In this document: one piece after another, positions 1 to 7,624 of the stretch
Position numbering within the stretch: the first letter of the stretch is position 1
Layout of the letters: each line of letters opens with the position of its first letter
Assembly: GCA_027011725.1 (NCBI GenBank)
Contig: JALUZQ010000084.1
Location: 1-10,735, forward strand
Source of the DNA: Sulfurimonas sp.
Lineage (GTDB): Bacteria > Campylobacterota > Campylobacteria > Campylobacterales > Sulfurimonadaceae
Reading direction: 5' to 3'
Length of the DNA stretch: 10,735 nt
Made by a program: the position numbers and the translations under genes
Notes under the pieces: model-generated
What the model was told of the DNA's origin: nothing
The model's database searches: none
Seen by the model: only the letters and a program-made list of their open reading frames with translations

Positions 1-374
1 GAGATTTTGATGGTGATAGCTTTTATAAGGCTTACACTGCGTTTATACGTAATCCATTTGTCCTTTTTGTTTTAAAATATATCGATATACTCTCTAATCA
101 TGGGATCTTAAAAAGTGTAGAGGCACATTTGGGGAAAAAGGATGACTGTAATCAATTTACAGGCTTTCGTGAGTTCATTACAAAGCGTCTGCGTGACAGG
201 TTTGCGTGCGATTATTTCATAGAGGGGCATTTTCATCAAAATGTCTCTTTTGACGTTGATGGTTTTAAATATATAAATTTGGCAGCTTTTGCATGCAATC
301 AAAGATATTTTATTATAAAATACTCAAATAGCAATACTGTTTTAGAAGAACAGAAATTCTCTAAGGGAAAATAG
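1..374 (+). CDS. LpxH-like UDP-2,3-diacylglucosamine diphosphatase / metallophosphoesterase, 3' part
   Basis: This is the C-terminal 123 residues of a gene that starts left of the window; the first whole codon is at base 3 and the stop is TAG 372-374. The visible part has a GHFHQN motif (HFH codons at 228-236), matching the late GHxH metal-binding motif of calcineurin-like phosphoesterases, followed by a YINLAAFACNQRYFII stretch that I associate with the LpxH-type enzymes of Campylobacterota. LpxH removes UMP from UDP-2,3-diacylglucosamine in lipid A synthesis at the inner membrane. The N-terminal DxH and GNHD motifs lie outside the window, so the assignment rests on the C-terminal third; another phosphoesterase of the same fold remains possible. 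Only 2 nt separate its stop from cheV, so it is probably co-transcribed with the chemotaxis genes. Confidence 0.62.
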   Translation, partial: DFDGDSFYKAYTAFIRNPFVLFVLKYIDILSNHGILKSVEAHLGKKDDCNQFTGFREFITKRLRDRFACDYFIEGHFHQNVSFDVDGFKYINLAAFACNQRYFIIKYSNSNTVLEEQKFSKGK

Positions 375-376
375 TT

Positions 377-1318
377 ATGGATGATAAATCACTAAAAGTC
401 GGTTCCAATGAGATGGAACTTGTTGATTTTCGTATATTTAAACAAGAAGATGGTTCTGTATACGAAGGTATTTACGGCGTAAATGTCTCAAAGGTTCGTG
501 AGATCATTAAGATTCCTCACTTGACAGAGCTCCCGGGAACACCGGACTTTATAGAGGGGATATTTGACCTCCGTGAAGTTGTGATTCCAGTTGTGAATCT
601 TGCAAAATGGATGGGTGTTGTTGAACCGGACAATGTAAGGGAGAGTTCTCGAGTCATTATTACAGAGTTCAACAATGTGCTTATCGGCTTTGTCGTGCAC
701 GAAGCAAAACGTATCCGTCGCATTAGTTGGGGAGACATTGAGCCGGCTTCATTTATGAACAGCTCTTCTGGTATGGACAGCAGTAAAATCACCGGTGTAA
801 CAAAAATAGAAAATGACAATGTCCTGCTTATCCTTGACTTAGAGAGCGTAGTGCAGGAGCTGGGTCTGTATGAACCGGAAACTGATACCGAACCAGATAA
901 AATAGAGACCTTCTCAGGTTTGGCAATGGTACTTGATGACAGTACAACTGCGAGAAAAATTGTCAAAGATGCTCTGCAAAAAATGGGCTTTCATGTCATC
1001 GAGGCGATGGATGGAGAAGAGGGACTCGCGAAGCTTGATGACCTTTATGAAACATATGGCGATGAGCTTGTAGATAAGCTCAAAATCATCATTTCAGATG
1101 TAGAGATGCCAAAAATGGATGGTTTTCACTTTGCTGCAAAAGTAAAAGATGATGAGAGACTCAAAAATCTTCCTATTGTCTTTAACTCGTCTATCAGTGA
1201 TCACTTCAGTGAGAGCAGAGGTGAAGAGGCTGGCGGAGAAGCGTACTTGGTTAAGTTCCAGGCAAGCTCATTTTATGATGAAGTATCTCGTGTTGTCAAA
1301 GCACATATGAAGAAATAG
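377..1318 (+). CDS. cheV: CheV chemotaxis coupling protein (CheW domain plus receiver domain)
   Basis: This 313-residue protein is a scaffold linking chemoreceptors to CheA, with a receiver domain that can be phosphorylated to tune signalling. The CheW-like domain spans about residues 12-170 and contains the GIFDLREVVIPVVNLAKW segment typical of CheW folds. The receiver domain spans about 182-313: acidic pair D187/D188, phospho-acceptor D241 in ISDVEMPKMDGF, the switch serine around S271-S272, and conserved K293. All key receiver residues are present, so it should be phosphorylatable. The start ATG 377 is preceded by AAGGGA at 363-368, 8 nt away. It lies 2 nt after the LpxH-like gene and 10 nt before cheA, the cheV-cheA-cheW order known from Campylobacter jejuni. 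Which of the Helicobacter paralogues (CheV1/2/3) it matches best cannot be settled by eye. Confidence 0.95.
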   Translation: MDDKSLKVGSNEMELVDFRIFKQEDGSVYEGIYGVNVSKVREIIKIPHLTELPGTPDFIEGIFDLREVVIPVVNLAKWMGVVEPDNVRESSRVIITEFNNVLIGFVVHEAKRIRRISWGDIEPASFMNSSSGMDSSKITGVTKIENDNVLLILDLESVVQELGLYEPETDTEPDKIETFSGLAMVLDDSTTARKIVKDALQKMGFHVIEAMDGEEGLAKLDDLYETYGDELVDKLKIIISDVEMPKMDGFHFAAKVKDDERLKNLPIVFNSSISDHFSESRGEEAGGEAYLVKFQASSFYDEVSRVVKAHMKK

Positions 1319-1328
1319 GAGTATAAAT

Positions 1329-3722
1329 ATGGATGAATTTCAAGAAATATTACAAGATTTTTTAGTTGAATCATTTGAACTTGTAGAAAAACTCGATGAA
1401 GATTTGGTCGAACTCGAATCAAATCCGGAAGATTTAGAATTACTCAATGGAATCTTTCGTGTCGCACATACGGTCAAGGGTGCTTCATCGTTTTTAAACT
1501 TCGATGTGCTTACGCATTTAACACACCATATGGAAGATATTCTCAACAAAGCCCGTCATGGTGATTTAGTGATTACTCCTGATGTAATGGATGTCATTTT
1601 AGAGTCCATCGACCTTATGAAAGCACTTTTAGAGAAAATTCGTGACACAAGCAGTGATGAGGGCATAGATGTCTCAGCATGTGTTGCAAGACTCGATAAA
1701 ATCAGTAATGGAGAGTCTCCTGCTGTAGTCGAAGATACTCCTGCGCAAGAGGCAGAGCCTGAGCCAGAGCCAGAACCGCAAGAAGAGGAAGAAGAACTCG
1801 ACTATGACAATATGGACCCAGAGGAGATCGAAGCCGAGATAGAACGTCTCTTGGCACAGCGCCAAGCTGAAGACAAGGCAAAACGAGAAGCAAAACTCGC
1901 TGCGGGTGAAGAAGTGCCGAGTATGCCTCAACCTGAATCTGAAGAAGAAGAGAAGGCAGAGAAGAAAGAGGAAGAGAAGGCAGAAGCTAAAAAAGCCCCA
2001 GCTCCTACACCTGCAAAAAAAGAAGAAAAACCTGCACAAGAAGCTCCAAAAGCAGCAGCTCCTACAAAGCGCGCTCCGGCAACTGTTGAGCAGACGATCC
2101 GTGTCGATGTCAAACGACTTGACCACCTTATGAATCTCATTGGTGAGCTTGTTTTGGCAAAAAACAGACTGATGAAAATCAATGAAGATGTAGAAGAGCG
2201 TTATGAGGGAGAGGAGTTCTTAGAAGAGCTGAACCAAGTTGTCTCTATTGTCTCTCTTGTAACGACAGATCTGCAAATTGCGGTTATGAAGACACGTATG
2301 CTTCCTATTGGAAAGGTCTTTAACAAGTTCCCGAGAATGATTCGTGACCTTTCACGTGAGCTGAACAAAAAAATCGAGCTTGTGCTTGCGGGTGAAGATA
2401 CAGAGCTTGACAAGTCCATCGTTGAAGAGATTGGAGATCCACTTGTGCATATCATCCGTAACTCATGTGACCATGGTATTGAGAACCCTGAAGAACGTTT
2501 GGCTAAAGGGAAACCTGAAGAGGGGACAATTAGTCTAAAAGCGTACAATGAAGGAAACCAAATCGTCATTCAAATAGATGACGATGGAAAAGGGCTTGAT
2601 CCTGAGATGCTCAAACAAAAAGCATATGAAAAAGGTCTTATCACTGAAAAAGAGGTAGAGACAATGAGTGATAAAGAGGCCTTTACACTTATATTCAGAC
2701 CTGGTTTTTCAACTGCAGCTTCAGTTACAAGTGTCTCCGGTCGTGGGGTTGGAATGGACGTTGTAAAAACAAACATCGAAAAACTCAACGGTATCATAGA
2801 CATCGATTCTGAAATTAATGTAGGAACGTCTATTAAGTTAAAGATTCCTTTGACTCTTGCTATTATTCAGGCACTTTTAGTTGGTGTACAAGAGGAGCAT
2901 TATGCAATTCCACTCGCTTCAGTTCTTGAAACTGTACGTATTTCAAAAGATGAAATTTATACAGTTGAGGGCAAAAGTGTTATGAGACTACGTGATGATG
3001 TCCTCTCTTTAGTACATATCGGAGACATCTTTGAAGTTGAACGTATTTTAGATGCAAGTGAACATGCCTATGTCGTTGTACTTGGACTTGGTACAAGTAA
3101 ACTTGGCCTTATTGTCGATACGCTTGTCGGACAAGAAGAGATTGTTATTAAATCACTTGGTGATTATCTCAAAGGTATTGAAGGTATTGCAGGAGCTACC
3201 ATTCGTGGTGATGGTGGTGTAACACTCATCGTTGATGTTGTCGCTCTTATGAATATGGCAAAAGATGTAAAAGCTTCTGCTCTAACAGCCGGTGAAGAGG
3301 GTGGTGCTGCCATTAATGAAAAAACAAAACCGAGTGATTATACGGTGATGATCGTCGATGATTCCAAAACAGATAGAACAATCATGAGAAAGGCACTTGA
3401 ACCAATGGGTGTAACGCTTGTTGAAGCAGGTGATGGACAGGAGGCACTTAATATTCTCAAGTCTGGAGATTATAACTTCGATGCAATGCTTATAGACATT
3501 GAGATGCCAAGAATGGATGGATATACACTTGCAACAGAGATCAAAAAATATAACAGATATAAAAATCTACCTCTTATCGCGGTGACATCAAGAACAAGTA
3601 AATCAGACAGAATGCGCGGCGTTGAGTCTGGAATGGTTGAGTATATTACAAAACCGTATTCAGCAGACTACTTGGCAAGTGTTGTGCAAAGAAATGTGAA
3701 TTTTAAAGCGGAGTTTTTATAA
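1329..3722 (+). CDS. cheA: CheA chemotaxis histidine kinase with C-terminal receiver domain (CheA-Y type)
   Basis: This 797-residue kinase autophosphorylates in response to chemoreceptors and passes phosphate to CheY-type receivers. Domains in order: HPt/P1 about 1-105, phosphorylated histidine H47 in VAHTVKGASSF; a charged linker about 128-253, rich in Glu, Lys, Ala and Pro; P3 dimerisation helices about 254-335 (LMNLIGELVLAKNRL); P4 ATPase about 336-507 with N-box HIIRNSCDHGIEN (N378), DDDGKGLD and GRGVGMDVV; P5 CheW-like domain about 508-645; and a receiver domain about 671-797 with D677/D678, phospho-acceptor D723, T753 and K775. No recognisable P2 (CheY-docking) domain is visible; the linker has only a short helical-looking stretch at about 161-195 (DPEEIEAEIERLL). 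The fused receiver matches the Helicobacter/Campylobacter architecture, where it may act as a phosphate sink. TAGGAG at 1316-1321, overlapping the cheV stop, is the ribosome binding site. Confidence 0.97.
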   Translation: MDEFQEILQDFLVESFELVEKLDEDLVELESNPEDLELLNGIFRVAHTVKGASSFLNFDVLTHLTHHMEDILNKARHGDLVITPDVMDVILESIDLMKALLEKIRDTSSDEGIDVSACVARLDKISNGESPAVVEDTPAQEAEPEPEPEPQEEEEELDYDNMDPEEIEAEIERLLAQRQAEDKAKREAKLAAGEEVPSMPQPESEEEEKAEKKEEEKAEAKKAPAPTPAKKEEKPAQEAPKAAAPTKRAPATVEQTIRVDVKRLDHLMNLIGELVLAKNRLMKINEDVEERYEGEEFLEELNQVVSIVSLVTTDLQIAVMKTRMLPIGKVFNKFPRMIRDLSRELNKKIELVLAGEDTELDKSIVEEIGDPLVHIIRNSCDHGIENPEERLAKGKPEEGTISLKAYNEGNQIVIQIDDDGKGLDPEMLKQKAYEKGLITEKEVETMSDKEAFTLIFRPGFSTAASVTSVSGRGVGMDVVKTNIEKLNGIIDIDSEINVGTSIKLKIPLTLAIIQALLVGVQEEHYAIPLASVLETVRISKDEIYTVEGKSVMRLRDDVLSLVHIGDIFEVERILDASEHAYVVVLGLGTSKLGLIVDTLVGQEEIVIKSLGDYLKGIEGIAGATIRGDGGVTLIVDVVALMNMAKDVKASALTAGEEGGAAINEKTKPSDYTVMIVDDSKTDRTIMRKALEPMGVTLVEAGDGQEALNILKSGDYNFDAMLIDIEMPRMDGYTLATEIKKYNRYKNLPLIAVTSRTSKSDRMRGVESGMVEYITKPYSADYLASVVQRNVNFKAEFL
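1755..1778 (+). repeat. Four tandem GAGCCN-type hexamers encoding (Glu-Pro)4 in the CheA linker
   Basis: Residues 143-150 of CheA are four Glu-Pro units encoded by imperfect hexamers (GAGCCT, GAGCCA, GAGCCA, GAACCG), followed by a run of Glu codons. The hexamers are in frame, so changes in copy number would lengthen or shorten the linker without a frameshift. It is seen directly; any length variation between strains is a guess. Confidence 0.6.
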
Positions 3723-4216
3723 TGAGTGAGAAATTAAAACAGATTATTGACAAACAAAGTGAACAAAAAGATAGTGTAGTTGAGCAACTCGATGATGTTG
3801 TCCAACTTGTCGGCTTTATGATAGGTGATGAAGAGTACGCTGTGCCTATTCTTGCAATTCAAGAGATCATAAAACCCTTTGCATGGACACGTGTACCGCA
3901 GGTGCCAAACTATGTTCTTGGGGTATTCAATCTTCGTGGTGCTGTTATTCCGCTTATTGACCTGCGTTTAAAATTTGGTCTGCAAAGTAAAAAGCAGGGA
4001 GATGATACGCGCTTTATCGTCATGCGTCATGGCAACGATGTGGCAGGCTTTGTCATCGACAGACTTACTATGGCCATACGTATAAAAAAAGAGAACATCG
4101 GGCCTGCACCTGATACTGTGAGCGGAGATGATACTATTATTGAGGGTGTTGGAAAACAAGAAGATAAGATCATTACGATACTCAAAGTAAATAAACTGCT
4201 TGAGAGAACTTTCTAG
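3722..4216 (+). CDS. cheW: CheW chemotaxis adaptor protein
   Basis: This 164-residue cytoplasmic adaptor bridges chemoreceptor tips and the P5 domain of CheA. The CheW domain starts near residue 27 (VVQLVGFMIGDEEYAVPI) after a charged N-terminal lead; the hallmark VFNLRGAVIPLIDLRLKF lies at about 68-85 and VAGFVID at about 107-113. The length is normal for the family. The start ATG 3722-3724 shares its first base with the cheA stop TAA (3720-3722), giving TAATG, so translation is likely coupled; GGAG at 3710-3713 with an 8-nt spacer is a good ribosome binding site. Its closest partner is the P5 domain of the preceding CheA, and the third CheW-like fold in this operon is in CheV. Confidence 0.96.
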   Translation: MSEKLKQIIDKQSEQKDSVVEQLDDVVQLVGFMIGDEEYAVPILAIQEIIKPFAWTRVPQVPNYVLGVFNLRGAVIPLIDLRLKFGLQSKKQGDDTRFIVMRHGNDVAGFVIDRLTMAIRIKKENIGPAPDTVSGDDTIIEGVGKQEDKIITILKVNKLLERTF

Positions 4217-4224
4217 CACTATTT

Positions 4225-5337
4225 ATGAAAAAATCGTTCAATATAGAAGCAGAAAAATCGGCACTTTTGCTTCGCTTTAGTGGAGAGATAAATCTCCACG
4301 ACATCTCGCGCTATGAAAAAAAACTCTCAGCTTTTGACTCTTCTGCATTTACCCACTTGAGCATAGATCTTAGTGATGTTCCTTATTTGGATACTGCTGC
4401 TGCTATTTTTCTCTACAATATTAAACACTCTTTTTCTCATGCGACTATTACACAAATATGTGAAAATGACAATATTTTGGCTACGCTGCATCTTGTGGAA
4501 GAAAATATGCGCTCTTATAGACCGCATCAAGATGAAAACAGGATTAGCTTTAGTGAAAGAGTGGGAAAGATATTTTATGAGTACTACTCAGGATTTATTG
4601 CGTTTATTGAATTTTTTGGACGACTCTTTACTTCAAATCTTCGTCTTTTTACCTCTTGGCGTTACATTCGTTTTAAAGAGATTGCGTTTGAAATAAACGA
4701 GAGTGCCATCAAAGCACTCGGAATTGTGGCACTTACGAGTTTTCTTATTGGACTTGTCATCGCCTACCAGTCTGCCTATCAGTTAAAGTTGTACGGGGCA
4801 AATATTTACATCGTTGATATGCTGGGTATCTCTATATTTAGGGAGTTGGCTCCTGTCATCACGGCCATTGTCATAGCAGGTCGAAGCGGTTCTGCTTTTA
4901 CTGCGCAAATAGGTTCTATGAAGATAACACAAGAACTCGATGCTATGCGGACAATGGGGTTTGAACCCTTTGCCTTTTTGGTACTGCCTCGCATTATAGC
5001 GCTTATGATTACTATGCCTATTTTAATATTTGTCGCAGATATCATGGCTATTTTTGGTGGTATGATCGTGGCAAATGTTGACCTCTCCATCTCTCCTGAG
5101 CTTTTCATTGACAGGCTCTCGCGTGTTGTTGCGGCAAAGCACTTTTTCGTAGGTATATTCAAAGGCCCTTTCTTCGCCTTTTTGATTGCAACCATTGGAA
5201 TCTACAGAGGGTTTGCAGTCAAAGATGATACGCAAAGCATAGGTTTTAACACGACCAAGAGTGTTGTTGAAGCGATTTTTGCCGTTATTGTGTGCGATGC
5301 TCTCTTTTCCATTGCGTTTACAAACTTAGGAATATAA
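4225..5337 (+). CDS. mlaE: STAS-fused MlaE-family lipid ABC transporter permease
   Basis: This 370-residue inner-membrane protein is the permease of an MCE-type phospholipid transporter. Residues 1 to about 95 form a STAS-like domain (strand LLLRFSG, SIDLSDVPYLDTAAAIFLY); T57 in LDTAA appears to match the functionally important threonine of E. coli MlaB, so MlaB is fused here rather than encoded separately. Residues about 110-370 are the MlaE permease, with hydrophobic segments near 160-180, 205-220, 250-285 and 305-325 and the family signature GRSGSAFTAQIGSMKITQELDAMRTMG at 219-245. The length fits the known STAS-containing permeases of about 370 residues. I see no clear ribosome binding site 5-10 nt before ATG 4225; it starts 8 nt after the cheW stop and may depend on coupling. 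The Campylobacter counterpart, as I recall, is IamB. Confidence 0.93.
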   Translation: MKKSFNIEAEKSALLLRFSGEINLHDISRYEKKLSAFDSSAFTHLSIDLSDVPYLDTAAAIFLYNIKHSFSHATITQICENDNILATLHLVEENMRSYRPHQDENRISFSERVGKIFYEYYSGFIAFIEFFGRLFTSNLRLFTSWRYIRFKEIAFEINESAIKALGIVALTSFLIGLVIAYQSAYQLKLYGANIYIVDMLGISIFRELAPVITAIVIAGRSGSAFTAQIGSMKITQELDAMRTMGFEPFAFLVLPRIIALMITMPILIFVADIMAIFGGMIVANVDLSISPELFIDRLSRVVAAKHFFVGIFKGPFFAFLIATIGIYRGFAVKDDTQSIGFNTTKSVVEAIFAVIVCDALFSIAFTNLGI

Positions 5338-5338
5338 G

Positions 5339-6073
5339 ATGGCAATGATAAAAGTCCGTGATGTGGTCACTGCGTTTGGAAATAGAATTATTCATGACAA
5401 ACTTAATCTTACAGTCAAAAAAGGGGAGATATACGGCTTGCTTGGACCAAGTGGGTGTGGAAAAACAACACTGCTTCGAGAGATGGTGATGCTCCAACCC
5501 TTTCAATCAGGCTCTATTGAAGTGCTTGGCAAAAAAGTTGAGTCTTTGCGTGAGAGAGAAGCGCAGTGGTTACGCCGTCACTGGGGTGTTCTTTTTCAGT
5601 TTGGAGCACTTTTTTCCTCTTTAACCATCGCTGAGAACATAGCGCTGCCTCTGCAGGAATACGCACAACTCTCTCCTGCAATGATAGAGGAGATCGTTGC
5701 GTTTAAGCTCAGTATTGTTGGACTCAAGCAAAGCGATGCCTCTCTTTACCCCTCTGAAATAAGTGGGGGTATGAAGAAAAAAGCGGGACTTGCACGTGCT
5801 TTGGCGATGGATCCGACACTTTTGTTTTTGGATGAGCCTACAAGCGGACTTGACCCTATCTCTGCAAGAGAGTTTGATGCACTCATTTTAAAACTGCGTG
5901 ATATGCTGGGGCTGACGGTGGTTATGGTCACACATGATTTAAGCTCCATATATGATACTTTGGATAGAGTTGCTATAATAGACGAGAAGAAAATAGTCTA
6001 TGAAGGAAGCTTGGATGACATTGCTTCTGTGCAGAGTGAGTTTGTACAAACATTTTTTAAAGAGAGATTATGA
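5339..6073 (+). CDS. mlaF: MlaF-family lipid ABC transporter ATP-binding protein
   Basis: This 244-residue cytoplasmic ATPase drives the MlaE permease. It has all ABC motifs: Walker A GPSGCGKT at 36-43 (K42), Q-loop Q87 in VLFQFGALF, signature ISGGMKKKAGLARAL from about residue 141, Walker B LLFLDEP with D165 and E166, D-loop SGLD, and switch histidine H199 in VTHD. FQFGALFSSLTIAENIALPL and SGGMKKKAGLARAL are characteristic of the MlaF/Mkl subfamily. The start ATG 5339 lies 1 nt after the mlaE stop, with TTAGGAA at 5326-5332 about 7 nt upstream; a second in-frame ATG at 5345 is worse spaced. The gene overlaps mlaD by 4 nt (ATGA), as expected for subunits made in step. The Campylobacter counterpart is, from memory, IamA. 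Confidence 0.95.
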   Translation: MAMIKVRDVVTAFGNRIIHDKLNLTVKKGEIYGLLGPSGCGKTTLLREMVMLQPFQSGSIEVLGKKVESLREREAQWLRRHWGVLFQFGALFSSLTIAENIALPLQEYAQLSPAMIEEIVAFKLSIVGLKQSDASLYPSEISGGMKKKAGLARALAMDPTLLFLDEPTSGLDPISAREFDALILKLRDMLGLTVVMVTHDLSSIYDTLDRVAIIDEKKIVYEGSLDDIASVQSEFVQTFFKERL

Positions 6074-7032
6074 ACAATAAGGTAAATTATAAGCTGATAG
6101 GATTATCTGTACTCTTTGGCTTCTTTATGATATTTGGTTTTACCTACTGGTTACTCAAGCCATCATCAAAAGATGAGATGCAGAAGTATCTGATATATTT
6201 CAATGAATCGGTCTCAGGACTTAACCTCAATGCTCCGGTGAAGTACAGAGGTATAAGTGTGGGAAAAGTGGTCGATCTTCGCATAAACCCTTCAAACATT
6301 GAACAGGTGCAGGCAACAGTTGAAATCCTTAAAACGACACCTATAAAAGAGACAACGGTCGCTAAACTGACAGCACAGGGGATAACAGGACTTACCTATA
6401 TAAACTTGAGTTTGGGTGATAACAGTGCTCCACTGCTCAAAGTAAAAAAAGGTGAGGCCTATCCTGTCATAAAATCAGTACCCTCACTCTTTAAAAATGT
6501 CGAAAAATCTTTAGGAGAGCTCTCATCACAACTCTCAGATGTACTCGAAAAAGCAAATACATTTTTAGATGAGAGTAATAGAAATGAAACACACAGGGTA
6601 CTTACACATACGGCAAATATACTCGAACATGTAGATGCGATACTGGATGAAAAAACCGTGACACATCTGCGTTCAAGTGCAAGGAATTTAGACAAATTTT
6701 CTCTGCAACTTACAGAGTTGACACCAAAAATAGAGCAGTTTGTTACAAACAGCATAACATGGGAAGACAAGATGAGTGACTCTTTTGTGAGTATTAAACA
6801 TACATACTCTGACATGGGTGTTATTATGGAAAATATGGCACTCTCTTTTGCTAATGTTGAAAAAGATGTCAAAGATGCTTCACTCACTATTGTGCCAACG
6901 ATAAATGAGAGTCTGTTACAGATGCAAAGTACCATGATAGAGTTTAATGAAGTGATGCGTGAGTATAAACGCAGTCCAAGTGATATTTTATTTAAAGAGA
7001 CAAAAGAAAAAAGGGGACCGGGTGAGAAATAA
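6070..7032 (+). CDS. mlaD: MlaD-family MCE-domain lipid transport protein
   Basis: This 320-residue protein is anchored in the inner membrane with its MCE domain in the periplasm, where such proteins form hexameric rings that move lipids. One transmembrane helix lies at about 9-29, and the MCE domain at about 39-117 with GLNLNAPVKYRGISVGKV (50-67) and the hydrophobic GITGLTYINLSLG segment (104-116). Residues about 135-295 are predicted mostly helical and could form coiled coils; YKRSPSDILF near the C-terminus is typical of MCE proteins of this class. It is much longer than E. coli MlaD (about 180 residues), so the helical tail may extend the conduit or contact the lipoprotein encoded next. 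It starts at ATG 6070 inside the mlaF stop (ATGA) and ends 11 nt inside the lipoprotein gene. Confidence 0.93.
   Translation: MNNKVNYKLIGLSVLFGFFMIFGFTYWLLKPSSKDEMQKYLIYFNESVSGLNLNAPVKYRGISVGKVVDLRINPSNIEQVQATVEILKTTPIKETTVAKLTAQGITGLTYINLSLGDNSAPLLKVKKGEAYPVIKSVPSLFKNVEKSLGELSSQLSDVLEKANTFLDESNRNETHRVLTHTANILEHVDAILDEKTVTHLRSSARNLDKFSLQLTELTPKIEQFVTNSITWEDKMSDSFVSIKHTYSDMGVIMENMALSFANVEKDVKDASLTIVPTINESLLQMQSTMIEFNEVMREYKRSPSDILFKETKEKRGPGEK
7011..7016 (+). promoter_or_regulatory. Ribosome binding site fixing the GTG start of the lipoprotein
   Basis: AAGGGG lies 5 nt before GTG 7022, inside the end of mlaD. It supports the GTG over the in-frame ATG at 6959. Confidence 0.7.
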
Positions 7033-7624
7033 AATAGTATCAGCAGCACTCTTTGTGGCACTCCTAAGTGGCTGTGCCTCTGTACGACCGGCTGCGCAGC
7101 AGTATATATTGACACCGGATGTGCAAGTAGATGCATTATCAACGAGTAAGTACAAAGATAAAACACTTAAAGTGGCCAATATCTATGCAGACAGAAGTTT
7201 AAAGACGAGAAATATGTTCTATATTGAGCAAAAAAGAAAAAAGTATGCCTATTCAGAGTCGAAATGGGCAGAATCTCCTCAGACAATGATACATCAAGCA
7301 GTTATGGATATGATGCGTAAAAGCGCTGCGTTTGGGTATGTACAAAGTCCAAAATCAAAAGTGCTGAGTGACTTTTTACTTGAGACAAGAGTCGATGAAT
7401 TTGCACAGTATTTTTCAGATGATGAAAAAAGTGCCACAGCCAAGGTCACTATAACATTTACTCTGCTGGATGCGAAAAAACATACCATAGTGATGAGTAA
7501 AACCTTTAGTGCTACAAAAACGTTCTCCTCTCTAAACGCAGCAGGTGGAGCAGAGGCTCTGAGTCTTGCTTTGAGTGATGTTCTACGTAGTGCTGCGCAG
7601 TGGATAGAGAAGGGTGCAGAGTGA
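7022..7624 (+). CDS. ABC-type transport auxiliary lipoprotein (PqiC/ABC_trans_aux-like)
   Basis: This 200-residue lipoprotein precursor likely serves the MlaEFD-type transporter at the outer membrane, by analogy with PqiC. The signal peptide is MRNKIVSAALFVALLSGC with lipobox L15-S16-G17 and lipidated C18. The mature part (YILTPDVQVDAL near the start, a central RNMFYIE stretch, LETRVDEFAQYF, then an alternating-strand region and a C-terminal helix ending SAAQWI) fits the ABC_trans_aux family. I chose GTG 7022 because AAGGGG at 7011-7016 is ideally placed and the lipoprotein signal begins there; an ATG at 6959 would add 21 residues that abolish a normal signal peptide. It overlaps mlaD by 11 nt and pepP by 4 nt. 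The C. jejuni iam locus also ends, as I recall, in a lipoprotein gene. The exact partner is inferred from position. Confidence 0.85.
   Translation: MRNKIVSAALFVALLSGCASVRPAAQQYILTPDVQVDALSTSKYKDKTLKVANIYADRSLKTRNMFYIEQKRKKYAYSESKWAESPQTMIHQAVMDMMRKSAAFGYVQSPKSKVLSDFLLETRVDEFAQYFSDDEKSATAKVTITFTLLDAKKHTIVMSKTFSATKTFSSLNAAGGAEALSLALSDVLRSAAQWIEKGAE
7610..7614 (+). promoter_or_regulatory. Ribosome binding site fixing the GTG start of pepP
   Basis: AAGGG lies 6 nt before GTG 7621, which itself overlaps the lipoprotein stop as GTGA. It favours this start over an in-frame GTG at 7600. Confidence 0.65.

Noticed and set aside
1674..2126. Minus-strand open frame of 150 codons, rich in Phe, Cys, Leu and Arg
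   Set aside because: It is the antisense of the Glu/Lys-rich CheA linker; the biased composition of the coding strand removes stops on the other. There is no ribosome binding site or family resemblance.
1906..2133. Plus-strand Lys/Leu/Gln-rich open frame of 75 codons inside cheA
   Set aside because: An out-of-frame reading of GAAGAAG- and GCAGCA-like repeats in the linker; the low-complexity product is not credible.
4373..4696. Second plus-strand open frame of 107 codons within mlaE
   Set aside because: It overlaps the STAS domain and first part of the permease in another frame and has a hydrophobic composition explained by the shifted reading of mlaE.
6959..7021. Upstream ATG that would lengthen the lipoprotein by 21 residues
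   Set aside because: It would place a polar segment before the signal peptide and lies deep inside mlaD; GTG 7022 has a well-placed AAGGGG and yields a normal lipoprotein signal.
6459..7166. Minus-strand open frame of 235 codons opposite mlaD and the lipoprotein
   Set aside because: It overlaps two well-supported genes, has no ribosome binding site and resembles no known protein.
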